Counted from the stretch's first letter, positions 1 through 9,292 are shown. The stretch: 64,000 bases of DNA from Tritrichomonas musculus (GCA_039105265.1 JAPFFF010000019.1:186001-250000); one strand, 5' to 3'. Program-made: numbers and translations. The notes: generated by a model from the sequence alone, not told the origin.

Positions 1-401
1 TCAAATTTAAGTATTTTTCAAAAATCGAAAATATATAAATTTCGTGTAAGAAAATCAAAATTTTATTAAATCATGAATGAAATATTGTATTATAGAAAGC
101 AAAATTCAATAATATCTTTAACCACTTGACTTTTTCTGAGAAAACGATGAAACTTTTAAAAATAAACTGAAGATAAAAAATAGCAGAGAAATATATTTAT
201 ATTTCTCTACTATTGTAATAATTTTTTAATATTTTAATATTTATTATATATGTTGCGATATATATATATATTTAATTTTCTTGCTATATAATGTTATGGT
301 CTCGATATTTGAAAAATACAAAGGTTGGTCAAACTCATTCAAAATTATTGTTGATATGACTTGAAATGATTTCATTTTTATGTTTTTATTATACTTTAAG
401 A
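1..401. other. AT-rich flank without a gene
   Basis: I see no credible gene here. A short open frame on the minus strand at 244-435 has AT-driven composition and no recognisable motif. At about 183-214 there is an imperfect hairpin in which a TAG.AGAGAAATATA arm faces its complement. Nothing else stands out before the satellite begins. Confidence 0.5.
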
Positions 402-627
402 ACAAATAGATCAATGATTGACAGCAACTCAGCATACTTATTATTCAATAAGTTACACAAACAACAACAATAATCACTACTTGTTATTTATAATAATCAA
501 CAGTTGTTATAAATAATAATACAAATTGATAAGTTGTTGATAGATCATCTTACTTGTTAATCAATAAGTTACACAGACAACAACAAAACAATAATCACTA
601 CTTGTTATTTATAATGATCAACAGTTG
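402..627. repeat. 121-bp satellite array, left part
   Basis: This is about 1.8 units of a tandem repeat with a 121-bp period; CAGTTG unit starts lie at 501 and 622. Two unit types share one half (TTACACARACAAC, CACTACTTGTTATTTATAAT) and differ in the other. Type A carries TTGATAAGTTGTTGATAG; type B carries GGATCAATGATTGACAGC. Here a partial B is followed by an A. The array resumes at 4624 on the far side of an inserted element, so it was once continuous. Bases 622-627 (CAGTTG) are the left copy of that element's 6-bp target duplication. Confidence 0.9.
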
Positions 628-895
628 AGTAGTATATGTATGTTCGTATTGGTGGTCGAATAATTTTTCCAGGTCTCCCAATACCAGGAACCAAGCTCAA
701 AACCTCATTTTGAAAATTAACGAAAAACTTATCCACAGGGTTTAAATTTTAATTAGCCTCCATAATCTGTTGTAGAACAAGGCCTGTCATAAAGCGCTAA
801 ACACTCATTTTAAAATTTATTTCAAAGTTAATTCGGGATTTAATTTTTAAATAAGGGCTCCAGAGTGAACCTGAGAACAAGTTATAAAATTTTAA
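628..895 (+). repeat. Left terminal inverted repeat of the Maverick-like element
   Basis: These 268 bp are matched in reverse complement by 4356-4623. I compared the two arms by eye and found no difference until position 896. The inner boundary lies just before the open frame that starts at 929, so the repeat probably also holds the promoter for that frame. Confidence 0.9.
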
Positions 896-928
896 ATTAA
901 GAATTTGTTTTTTTTATCTTATTTAAAA

Positions 929-1333
929 ATGCAACAACGCATCAACCATATCATTTCTGAATTACTTGCTTTGAAAACCGAATTCGAACAATTAAATAAT
1001 ATATCAACTGAACAACCAAATGAAACACAAATTGAATCCGAGCAAAGCTCGGCTGAGGCACAAAGTGCCGAACCTTCAGCCGAATCAAATGAATTAAATC
1101 CTATACGAAGAAGAACAAATCGCTCATTTCCATTAAACAAATCGAAGTTTTTAAATGATGAACAGAGAGACCAAGTTCTTCAATTTGCTTCTGACCATAA
1201 AGAAACAATTATGAACCAACCAAGGTCTAATCGAATTCAATTCCTTCAGATTCTAATTCGTGAACAATTAAATATCAATTTATCGTTATACATGACGGGA
1301 AAGCTGATTCAAATAATCTCATCCAACAATTAA
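929..1333 (+). CDS. Unknown protein of the Maverick-like element
   Basis: About 134 residues, starting at the first ATG (MQQRINHIISELL). The open frame runs further upstream only from a TTG at 905. The N-terminus is a short amphipathic helix or coiled coil. A Glu/Ser/Ala-rich linker follows (SEQSSAEAQSAEPSAES), then a basic segment (RRRTNRSFPLN) and a helical C-terminal domain. The arrangement resembles a small DNA- or RNA-binding protein, but I recognise no family. It lies directly inside the left inverted repeat and converges on the tail-fibre-like gene, whose stop is 25 bp away. Confidence 0.55.
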   Translation: MQQRINHIISELLALKTEFEQLNNISTEQPNETQIESEQSSAEAQSAEPSAESNELNPIRRRTNRSFPLNKSKFLNDEQRDQVLQFASDHKETIMNQPRSNRIQFLQILIREQLNINLSLYMTGKLIQIISSNN

Positions 1334-1358
1334 GCTAAAAAAATTTTTTTTATACTAT

Positions 1359-3521
1359 TTATGCCTTAAAGCATGCAAGTGTTTTATTATCTATTATTGC
1401 AGTTATGATACCAACAGTCATACGTTTAATCTTTGATGTTATTGCAGTTTCACCACTAAGAATCTTCAATTTATTATCTTCATTATCAATAAATACTTCA
1501 TCCCCAATACCATAACAAGATGAATCATCAACTTTTACAAGATAATCACCATGGGAAGCAAATGTTATAGCATTATTTTTTTCATCAATTCTAACACAAA
1601 TACCAACATATTCTTTCCATGAACCAGTAGTATTGACACTGCAAATACAATCTGTAGTATCATTCACAGTTGAAAGTACCCAAGTATCACCAACATGTTT
1701 ATAAACCTTACCGGTCATATATACTGGAGCTCCAATAACGAAATCATTAACAGAGTTCATTGATGATTCAATCGGGGAGTAATGAGTGATTGTATTTGAA
1801 CCATTTGATGTTATCTTACCGTTAACATGTAAATTTGAATCAATTGTTGTATTTCTTCCTGATGGAGAAACTTCATAAGAAAATGCGTTTGAATTATTCA
1901 ATATTACTCTATAACGAGCTAAATTACCTTGATTATAATATTGTATTTTTGCACATTTTGCTGAATTAAGACCAAGAATTATATTTGATTCATATAAATT
2001 TGGATTTCCTTGATATACCTTTAAACAATCTGCATCTACACCATCTATTTCTAAATCACCATATGTTATAAAAACATTATTATGAAAAATGGTATGTTCT
2101 ATATCCCAACCAATAATATTTTCACAACCTACAACACCTAAAACACCTGAACCAATATAAAAACCGAAAGTAGCAGCTTCATTTTCATTTGTACCTATGC
2201 CTGCTATTAACAAGGTTTTTAAATCTGATTCTGTAGTATTTGTATCTAATATTGACAATGTACCTTTAATAGTTGAATTACCTTCTTTGGGAACATACTT
2301 ATCTAATTCATAAGCCAATTCATCTTTATCAACGAACTTCTCATCAGCTTGTGAACTAGAATAATATGGTGTCAAATCAACTGGTGCTGGGATATCTTCA
2401 GTGAGTGCATACTTGGTCATATCTGGTAATTCATTGGTTTTAGCATAGGCATTACCGTCTATATCACATGCATTCATAACACAAACTTTTGATCGAGTAA
2501 TCTCCAATGCAGTTATTTCATTGTATTTGATGGTCGCTGTATCACTGTTTGCATCAATATCAAAATCTAACCATCTCTCCTTCGAACTATCCAGTTGATT
2601 GCCAATGCTAAATATTCTTCTATTTCGAGAATGATTTGGTTTCATGACCATGAGAGGTGCATCACTACTTGTATGATTTGTTCCACCCAATGTCAGGATG
2701 TTGTTTGGGTCTTTGATATAAACCTCTCCACTGATATCAGTGAAATACTCTTTTGGTATATCTGTTGAGAGTGCATACTTGGTCATATCTGGTAAGTCTT
2801 GGGTCTTCACATAAGACTGTAAGTCCTGCGCTTTAGCGTATGGTTCCAACGCAGTACTCAGTGCAGATTCATTAACCAAATCTGTGGGTATCTCAGGGAT
2901 ATCCGTTTTGAGAGCGTACTCACTTAAGTTCGCAAGCTTCGCATATTTCCCATTAGCCACATCCTTGGTCTCATACTTATCTAATTCATAAGCCAATTCA
3001 TCTTCATCAACGAACTTCTCATCAGCTTGTGAACTAGAATAATATGGTGTCAAATCAACAGGTTCAGGAATGTCTTCTTTTTTTGCATACAATGTCATAT
3101 CTGGCAAGTCCTGAGTCTTCGCATAAGACTGTAAGTCTTGCGCTTTAGCGTACTCATCAAGATTAATCAAATCCAATGTTTTAGTTACTGCCATGGATGA
3201 TAATATATATGATGCTTGTGCTGATAGTGGTTTATCATCATTCATTAATTTCTGTTGAACTTCTTCTGTTGGTTCTTCATTCGGATTCAATTGTAGTTCA
3301 TTATTTTTGAGAACTGTAGGTATCTCAGGGATATCTTCTTTTTTTGCATACAATGTCATATCTGGCAAGTCTTCTGTTTTCGCGTACGGTTCCAAAGCAG
3401 TTGTCAAAGCAGATTCATTAACCAAATCTGTAGGTATTTCAGGTATGTCAGTTGATAATGCAAAGTTGTTAACAACGTAATCACGTAATGTATTAATAGT
3501 TGTTATAATGTTTCCAAGCAT
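1359..3521 (-). CDS. Tail-fibre-like repeat protein of the Maverick-like element
   Basis: About 720 residues from the ATG at 3521 (MLGNIITTINTLRDYV). The open frame continues upstream to 3683, but that part overlaps the neighbouring frame and begins with TTG. The N-terminal half is built from short degenerate repeats of the type YAK..DLPDMT.YA and KKEDIPEIP, with larger repeats containing LTPYYSSSQADEKFVD. Such [YA-x-K-x-DIP] repeats are typical of phage and giant-virus tail-fibre or trimeric stalk proteins. The C-terminal half is beta-rich and Gly/Asn/Thr-rich, like a fibre head (GIGDEVFIDNEDNKLKIL). Its start overlaps the upstream gene's end by 29 bp. A role as a structural or surface fibre is inferred from the repeat style only. 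Confidence 0.6.
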   Translation of the reverse strand: MLGNIITTINTLRDYVVNNFALSTDIPEIPTDLVNESALTTALEPYAKTEDLPDMTLYAKKEDIPEIPTVLKNNELQLNPNEEPTEEVQQKLMNDDKPLSAQASYILSSMAVTKTLDLINLDEYAKAQDLQSYAKTQDLPDMTLYAKKEDIPEPVDLTPYYSSSQADEKFVDEDELAYELDKYETKDVANGKYAKLANLSEYALKTDIPEIPTDLVNESALSTALEPYAKAQDLQSYVKTQDLPDMTKYALSTDIPKEYFTDISGEVYIKDPNNILTLGGTNHTSSDAPLMVMKPNHSRNRRIFSIGNQLDSSKERWLDFDIDANSDTATIKYNEITALEITRSKVCVMNACDIDGNAYAKTNELPDMTKYALTEDIPAPVDLTPYYSSSQADEKFVDKDELAYELDKYVPKEGNSTIKGTLSILDTNTTESDLKTLLIAGIGTNENEAATFGFYIGSGVLGVVGCENIIGWDIEHTIFHNNVFITYGDLEIDGVDADCLKVYQGNPNLYESNIILGLNSAKCAKIQYYNQGNLARYRVILNNSNAFSYEVSPSGRNTTIDSNLHVNGKITSNGSNTITHYSPIESSMNSVNDFVIGAPVYMTGKVYKHVGDTWVLSTVNDTTDCICSVNTTGSWKEYVGICVRIDEKNNAITFASHGDYLVKVDDSSCYGIGDEVFIDNEDNKLKILSGETAITSKIKRMTVGIITAIIDNKTLACFKA

Positions 3522-4314
3522 TAACAGCCTTATCAAAATCTTGTGGTTTATTAACCATAAGATAATCATTGTGTTTTGATTTAAATTTGTTATTGAATTT
3601 ATCAAGATATTCATATAATTCTTCGTTTTCAGGAATATAATATTCAAGTAAATGGGATTTATCGTGAATTTCTTTTTGTTCAATTTTCTTGAGATTCTCT
3701 TGTTTATTATATTGTTTGATTAATTGAATTGCATTGTCAACTGCTTCATTTGCACGTTTAATTGCATCTTCGATTTCATAATGTCGTTTAATTTTATTTT
3801 GCTCTTGTTCAAAGTATTCAACATCAGATTCATTTGGTTGTTCATCTTCATAAAATGATTCACGATTTGCAATATTATTGTTATAATTTTGTTCATTTCG
3901 TTGATTCTGATATTCTTGATTGATTTGAGATTGTTGTTCATTAAAATAGTGAATATCAGATTCATTTGGTTGTTCATCATCATAAAATGATTCACGTTTT
4001 GATATATTTTCATAATTTCGTTCATAAGATTCATTTAATAATTGTTTGTGACGTTCTTGTTCATGAATAATGAAGTTATCAAGACCTTCTTCAAATTCAT
4101 TATCATCTTTAAAATCAGGATTAATTATTTCTTGAGCGTTATGTTGATTTAGATATGTATATAATGTTCTGATATTTCGTAATTTAGCACCTCCTCGATA
4201 TCGACGAGTATCTGCAATTTCAAGATTTTCATTAAGTCCTTGATTAATATTATTAATAGATTCAACAATATCGTCATTAGTAAAATCAATAAATGAATTT
4301 TGGTTGAAAGCCAT
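3493..4314 (-). CDS. Coiled-coil protein of the Maverick-like element
   Basis: 273 residues, starting at an ATG 42 bp inside the right inverted repeat. It is very rich in Asn, Glu and Gln and mostly helical. A central duplicated segment carries RESFYDDEQPNESDIHYF and RESFYEDEQPNESDVEYF about 42 residues apart. The last 30 residues (YLMVNKPQDFDKAVNAWKHYNNY) may form a small folded end. It lies immediately upstream of the fibre-like gene on the same strand with a short overlap, as is common in compact virus-like elements. I recognise no family. Confidence 0.55.
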   Translation of the reverse strand: MAFNQNSFIDFTNDDIVESINNINQGLNENLEIADTRRYRGGAKLRNIRTLYTYLNQHNAQEIINPDFKDDNEFEEGLDNFIIHEQERHKQLLNESYERNYENISKRESFYDDEQPNESDIHYFNEQQSQINQEYQNQRNEQNYNNNIANRESFYEDEQPNESDVEYFEQEQNKIKRHYEIEDAIKRANEAVDNAIQLIKQYNKQENLKKIEQKEIHDKSHLLEYYIPENEELYEYLDKFNNKFKSKHNDYLMVNKPQDFDKAVNAWKHYNNY

Positions 4315-4355
4315 TTATCAAAAATAAAAATGTGGAAAAAAATTAGTTTGAAAAA

Positions 4356-4623
4356 TTAAAATTTTATAACTTGTTCTCAGGTTCACTCTGGAGCCCTTAT
4401 TTAAAAATTAAATCCCGAATTAACTTTGAAATAAATTTTAAAATGAGTGTTTAGCGCTTTATGACAGGCCTTGTTCTACAACAGATTATGGAGGCTAATT
4501 AAAATTTAAACCCTGTGGATAAGTTTTTCGTTAATTTTCAAAATGAGGTTTTGAGCTTGGTTCCTGGTATTGGGAGACCTGGAAAAATTATTCGACCACC
4601 AATACGAACATACATATACTACT
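4356..4623 (-). repeat. Right terminal inverted repeat of the Maverick-like element
   Basis: This is the 268-bp reverse complement of 628-895, ending CATATACTACT. It is followed directly by CAGTTG (4624-4629), the right copy of the 6-bp target duplication, and then by satellite in the same phase as on the left. Confidence 0.9.
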
Positions 4624-5627
4624 CAGTTGTTATAAATAATAATACAAATTGATAAGTTGTTGATAGATCATCTTACTTGTTAATCAATAAGTTACACAGA
4701 CAACAACAAAACAATAATCACTACTTGTTATTTATAATAATCAACAGTTGTTATAAATAATAATACAAATTGATAAGTTGTTGATAGATCATCTTACTTG
4801 TTAATCAATAAGTTACACAGACAACAACAAAACAATAATCACTACTTGTTATTTATAATAATCAACAGTTGTTATAAATAATAATACAAATGGATCAATG
4901 ATTGACAGCAACTCAGCATACTTATTATTCAATAAGTTACACAAACAACAAAACAATAATCACTACTTGTTATTTATAATAATCAACAGTTGTTATAAAT
5001 AATAATACAAATTGATAAGTTGTTGATAGATCATCTTACTTGTTAATCAATAAGTTACACAGACAACAACAAAACAATAATCACTACTTGTTATTTATAA
5101 TGATCAACAGCTGTTATAAATAATAATACAAATGGATCAATGATTGACAGCAACTCAGCATACTTATTATTCAATAAGTTACACAAACAACAACAAAACA
5201 ATAATAACTACTTGTTATTTATAATGCTCAACAGCTGTTATAAATAATAATACAAATGGATCAATGATTGACAGCAACTCAGCATACTTATTATTCAATA
5301 AGTTACACAAACAACAAAACAATAATCACTACTTGTTATTTATAATAATCAACAGTTGTTATAAATAATAATACAAATTGATAAGTTGTTGATAGATCAT
5401 CTTACTTGTTAATCAATAAGTTACACAGACAACAACAAAACAATAATCACTACTTGTTATTTATAATAATCAACAGCTGTTATAAATAATAATACAAATG
5501 GATCAATGATTGACAGCAACTCAGCATACTTATTATTCAATAAGTTACACAGACAACAACAACAACAATAATCACTACTTGTTATTTATAATAATCAACA
5601 GCTGTTATAAATAATAATACAAATTGA
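4624..5627. repeat. 121-bp satellite array, right part
   Basis: Eight units start at 4624, 4745, 4866, 4987, 5108, 5232, 5353 and 5474, followed by a partial unit from 5599 to about 5627. Spacing is 121 bp, with two longer units of 124-125 bp. Unit types run A A B A B B A B. Some units start CAGTTG and others CAGCTG. Each junction has a dyad: TTATTTATAA, a short spacer with CAAC-A-GTTG at its centre, then TTATAAATAA. The array stops about 16 bp before the stop codon of the hAT transposase. Confidence 0.92.
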
Positions 5628-5643
5628 TAAATATTTTATTTAA

Positions 5644-7443
5644 TTAAGAACTTTTTTCAAAAATATCGAACTTGTCAAGGCATTTAATCGCGATGTCGCG
5701 ATTGCATTTAACTAATAAATGGTTGCATGCATTTTCTGGAGATAAATTAGTTCTGTGCTCATTAATTACGTATCTTCCTTTTGAAAATGAACGTTCAGAC
5801 ATCACTGAAGTAACTAAAACTCCTAAAATTTCAAGTGCAACTAAAGCTAATTGATTTTCCTCTGTTCCAATTTTTTTTTCCCAAAATTCTTGTAAGTTTT
5901 TTATTTTGCTGCTTCTCTTTTCAAGAAGTTTAATAATTGGAGCCTTATTTATTTCATTATCAGTTGCTCGTTTGAAAAGAGAAAGTCTATAATCGTCGTC
6001 TTCAACATCATCATCATCATCCTTTGTGATAATTAATGGATAATTTTTCATTCTCCTTTCAATTTCTTTTTTAGCATCATCAATTTGCTCTGTTGTTAAT
6101 AACAAACTGTATTCTTCAATTTGAGGATTAAGTAGTACAGCTATTGGAGTTATTATATCCCAAAAATACCAATGTATAGATTTATACTCTTTAATTTTTT
6201 CTTTTGCCATTAACACTGCCTCTCTAAAATCAGTAGTTTCCAATTCAGTGAACAAGTTATTAATAACTTTAATGTCAATTAGAAAGAAGCTAATTGCACC
6301 AAAAGAGTCGTTTTCATATGTTAAGACAGCCCTTTTATAACTTTTGCATAAATTTTGAAGCATTGTTAAATACAATTCTTGTTTTTTATCCAAGTATTTT
6401 GATCCTAGAAACTGTTTTAATGAATCTTTTGTTTCATATATGGTCAATAAACAGTCGCAAAAAGATGTCCAACGAACCTCACTAAAGCTAGGCACTTTTT
6501 TGATGTGGATTCCCATTTCAGCTTGACGATCAATAAAACTTTGATACTTGTTACTAGAATTTAAAAAACTTGTCATTTTAAATATTGGCTCTATTAAGAT
6601 CCTAATGTTTTCAATGAAAACTTGAAAAATTTTATTAAAAATGTGTAATACGCAAGGAATTCGCCATGTCAATAATTTTTCAGCTGTGCCTATCATCAAC
6701 CGACAGTTGTCTGTAGTGCAACTAATAATATCTGACATTCTTAAACCATATCCATTCAAACACTTCACAATTTCTCCTGACAATACATCCGAATCGTTAA
6801 TTTCTGAATATAGGTATATTAAATCTAAAAAATAATCTTGATATTTTCCTTTTTTATATGATCGAATTGTAATACCTAAAAATTCACGGTTTCTAAAATC
6901 TGACCATTCATCGAAAGTTATATAATTAGCAGATGATGAGATAAGGTATTGTTTAATTTCTTTCCTAACAGCTTTAGCTAAATTAGAAAGAGCTCGAGTC
7001 ACTATATCTCTTGAAGGTGTATTATCTGTAATGTTTTTTAAAAATATAGAATCAGCTGATTTAAAAGAATTGATTTCGAATAATATAAATGCTGTAATAT
7101 TTTTTCTAAAATTTTTTGCTTGTTGTTCATTAAGATGCAAAGGATTTTCATCACCAGTTGCTTTTTTAAATAATTCAGGGACATGGATTGATGCATGTAA
7201 TTTTATTTGTTTCACCGATTCTGAAATTTTTAACCATTTTTTACATAATGAACAATAAAAATCTTTTTTTGATATTATTTCTTTACCGTTTGAATTTATT
7301 ACTGGCACGAAAATCATATTGGCATTTTCATAATTAACAAATTTAACGATATCGTTTTCATCAATCGTATCAGGCCATTTTTGAATATAATCCTGAATAT
7401 TTAGATATGATTCAGTAAAATGAGATTCATATGAATGCTTCAT
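5644..7443 (-). CDS. hAT family transposase
   Basis: 599 residues from an ATG at 7443, one uninterrupted frame. A BED-type zinc finger is visible near the N-terminus (C64-x2-C67 ... H83-x3-H87 in YCSLCKKW...KLHASIH). The RNase H-like catalytic domain has a candidate first Asp in ITFDEWSDF and a second in CTTDNCRLM. The C-terminal hAT dimerisation domain is clear around residues 540-590 (ALEILGVLVTSVMSERSFSK, then NEHRTNLSPENACNHLL). An acidic DDDDDVEDDD stretch precedes it. Length and domain order match hAT transposases, so it could be functional. I found no matching short terminal inverted repeats around it. Its 3' end abuts the satellite and its 5' flank is tandemly triplicated, so the rest of the element may be missing. 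Confidence 0.88.
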   Translation of the reverse strand: MKHSYESHFTESYLNIQDYIQKWPDTIDENDIVKFVNYENANMIFVPVINSNGKEIISKKDFYCSLCKKWLKISESVKQIKLHASIHVPELFKKATGDENPLHLNEQQAKNFRKNITAFILFEINSFKSADSIFLKNITDNTPSRDIVTRALSNLAKAVRKEIKQYLISSSANYITFDEWSDFRNREFLGITIRSYKKGKYQDYFLDLIYLYSEINDSDVLSGEIVKCLNGYGLRMSDIISCTTDNCRLMIGTAEKLLTWRIPCVLHIFNKIFQVFIENIRILIEPIFKMTSFLNSSNKYQSFIDRQAEMGIHIKKVPSFSEVRWTSFCDCLLTIYETKDSLKQFLGSKYLDKKQELYLTMLQNLCKSYKRAVLTYENDSFGAISFFLIDIKVINNLFTELETTDFREAVLMAKEKIKEYKSIHWYFWDIITPIAVLLNPQIEEYSLLLTTEQIDDAKKEIERRMKNYPLIITKDDDDDVEDDDYRLSLFKRATDNEINKAPIIKLLEKRSSKIKNLQEFWEKKIGTEENQLALVALEILGVLVTSVMSERSFSKGRYVINEHRTNLSPENACNHLLVKCNRDIAIKCLDKFDIFEKSS

Positions 7444-7474
7444 AATTATGATATTTGTTTATTTTTTAAAATAT

Positions 7475-7695
7475 AATAGTATTTCAATCAATATTTCAAA
7501 TAAAACTATAAGAAAATCAAATTTAATTTTGAAATGTTTTCTATGGATTTTGCCAATAATAGTATTTCAATCAATATTTCAAATAAAACTATAAGAAAAT
7601 CAAATTTAATTTTGAAATGTTTTCTATGGATTTTGCCAATAATAGTATTTCAATCAATATTTCAAATAAAACTATAAGAAAATCAAATTTAATTT
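7475..7695. repeat. 83-bp tandem repeat, about 2.6 copies
   Basis: Copies start at 7478, 7561 and 7644; the unit runs from AGTATTTCAATCAATATTTC to GGATTTTGCCAATA. Copies look identical, so the amplification is recent. The array lies between the divergent starts of the hAT transposase and the broken gene at 7617. Each full copy contains ATGTTTTCTATGG. Because 83 is not a multiple of three, only the last such ATG (7617) is in frame with the downstream gene. Confidence 0.92.
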
Positions 7696-8591
7696 ATATT
7701 ATAAATACAATGTGGATTTTTAAAAATTGCGAAAAAACACAATTTAGGCCAATGATGATTTTACAAGAACGATATGAAGATAATGTAATAAAGGAAGAGG
7801 GGAGTTCTAAAAATACGGCATTTACTGAATTTTTTGATATTTCTTTGTATAATTCTTTAGGAACACCAAGTGAAAGATTAAGATATTTTGTTTTATATGA
7901 AATGGAACAAAAAGAAGACCTTTTGAAAATAAATGATAAAATTATGAATGATTTAAAAACCATTTGTGCAACTGATACATATTTGTTATTTAAAAGTTTA
8001 TTGAAATTATTCAAATACGAAAATTCGATAATTCCAGTTGACAATCATATTTTTTCAATTTTATATGAATCAATTCAAAATGATGATTATTCGATGGATG
8101 CAAGCGAATTAATTTAATTATATTATAAAAAAAGTGGCCCTATTTATTCAATTTCATCTTTATTTCATCTGGTAGATTTTTCAATTGAAACAGAAAAAAC
8201 AAGAACAAGTATTTGGTTTTTATTAATTAAATTAATTTTCATTTATAAATATGTATTACCTTCAAATTATTTAAACGAAATGCTTAAAATATTTGACCAG
8301 CTAAAGACAATTGATAAATATTTATTTACTCAAATTATTCTTGTTATGTTAGCATCCAATAACCACGAAAACCACAAAATAATAAAAGACTTTTTTTTAC
8401 AAAACAACAAATTTTTGAAAGAAGTTTTATACATTTGTGCAGAGGGGGAAAATGTTACAACAATCATAACAATCTTAAATTTAATACAGTCTTTTCCAAA
8501 TTTCAATTATTTTTATGATTTAATAGATTATTGTAAATGTAAGAGCGAATCGCAAAATATTAATTTATTAATTTATCAATTTGATAATTAG
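7617..8591 (+). pseudogene. Broken host gene, helical-repeat (PUF/ARM-like?) protein
   Basis: An open frame from ATG 7617 runs to a TAA at 8115-8117 (166 codons). The same frame then stays open to 8591, including a second frame-internal ATG at 8280, giving about 324 codons with one internal stop. The translation is helical and rich in Leu, Ile, Asn and Lys. It has repeat-like segments such as LLFKSLLKLFKYENSIIPVD and LFTQIILVMLASNNHENHKI that recall divergent Pumilio or armadillo repeats. The gene at 16154 has a similar length and feel, but I could not align them. The upstream 83-bp repeats disturb the 5' end. A single stop could also be an assembly error. Confidence 0.5.
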
Positions 8592-8953
8592 ATTATAAAT
8601 AAATATCAAAATATTCTTATATATATATTGTCTATCTTAAAAATAATATTTTTATTACGATCATATAGTACTTAAATTAGAAGTTTTTTTCAAAAAAAGT
8701 TGATTTTTCTGATACATTTTTGTGAATTTATTTTGTTGTACGATCAAATGTCATTCAAAATGTTTTCCGAAAAAAGTAGTTTTTTCGGAAAAACTTTATT
8801 TTTTTTTTTAGCAAAAAGCATTTTTTTTCGAAACCCCCTATAAATGTATTAAAATGAAAAAGAGTTTTTACTACTGTTTCATTCTTTCTAACAATGAAAA
8901 AAGAACAAAGGTAAAATAAAATTTAGAATTGAGATAAAAAAATATAATTTCTG
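8592..8953. other. AT-rich spacer without a gene
   Basis: No gene is visible. The stretch holds runs of A and T and a small hairpin around 8765-8800, where TTCCGAAAAAAG faces TTTTTTCGGAAAA. It leads into the CGGGAA-rich palindromic region that starts at 8954. Confidence 0.5.
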
Positions 8954-9122
8954 TTTCGGGAAAAATCGGGAAAAAAAAGAAAAATTCCCGAAAGGTAGAA
9001 ATGTCATATAAAAAAAAAAATTTCGGGAAACGTTTTTTTCCCGAAATTTTTTTCGGGAAAAGAATCGGGAAGAGACCGTTTATTATCCCGGGTATTCCCG
9101 GGATTCCCGAATCGCATCCCTG
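8954..9122. mobile_element. hAT-like terminal region (remnant or MITE end)
   Basis: This region is dense in alternating CGGGAAA and TTTCCCG motifs in both orientations and ends GGGATTCCCGAATCGCATCC-CTG. Read on the minus strand it starts CAGGGATGCGATTCGGGAAT, close to the CAGGG termini with CCCGGGAATCCC subterminal repeats seen in several hAT elements. An 8-bp target duplication would begin at 9123 (GTAACCAC), but I found no matching left end or left duplication. It may be the orphan end of the hAT element whose transposase starts at 7443, or a separate MITE relic. Confidence 0.5.
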
Positions 9123-9292
9123 GTAACCACCAATTTTTTCCCAAATTTTACAAACAACTATATATATATTCATGAAGATATTTCAAAATTGCTTTGCATT
9201 ATTAGTAAAAACCTATTCAAAATTGTAAATATAAAAATTATATATATTTATCTAATCTATACATTTAATAATAATATAATATAAAAAAGTAA

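Larger units (their letters stand above)
628..4623. mobile_element. Maverick/Polinton-like short element
   Basis: This 3,996-bp element is bounded by 268-bp terminal inverted repeats that look identical. It begins AGTAGTATATG and ends CATATACTACT, and is flanked by a 6-bp duplication CAGTTG (622-627 and 4624-4629). AG...CT termini, long inverted repeats and 6-bp duplications are hallmarks of Mavericks/Polintons, which are abundant in trichomonad genomes. It is far shorter than the usual 15-20 kb. I see no DNA polymerase B, integrase, packaging ATPase or protease, so it looks like a non-autonomous relative with three open frames. Identical ends and a clean duplication argue for a young insertion. 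The element looks whole as a short form. Family assignment rests on termini and duplication, not on protein homology. Confidence 0.7.

Noticed and set aside
4624-5627. CRISPR-like array
   Set aside because: The repeats are contiguous 121-bp units with variable halves and no unique spacers, in a eukaryotic genome. This is a satellite.
5672-7258. Plus-strand frames of 60-75 codons across the transposase
   Set aside because: They are antisense to a continuous 599-residue transposase frame.
8118-8279. Spliced intron explaining the stop in the gene at 7617-8591
   Set aside because: The frame stays open across the stop and no GTAYGT or ACTAACACACAG-type trichomonad splice signals are present, so an internal stop is the simpler reading.
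8871-9173. 100-codon minus-strand frame with IPGIPGI repeats
   Set aside because: It is a chance translation of the CCCGGGATTCCCGG subterminal repeats of a hAT-like end, not a protein gene.
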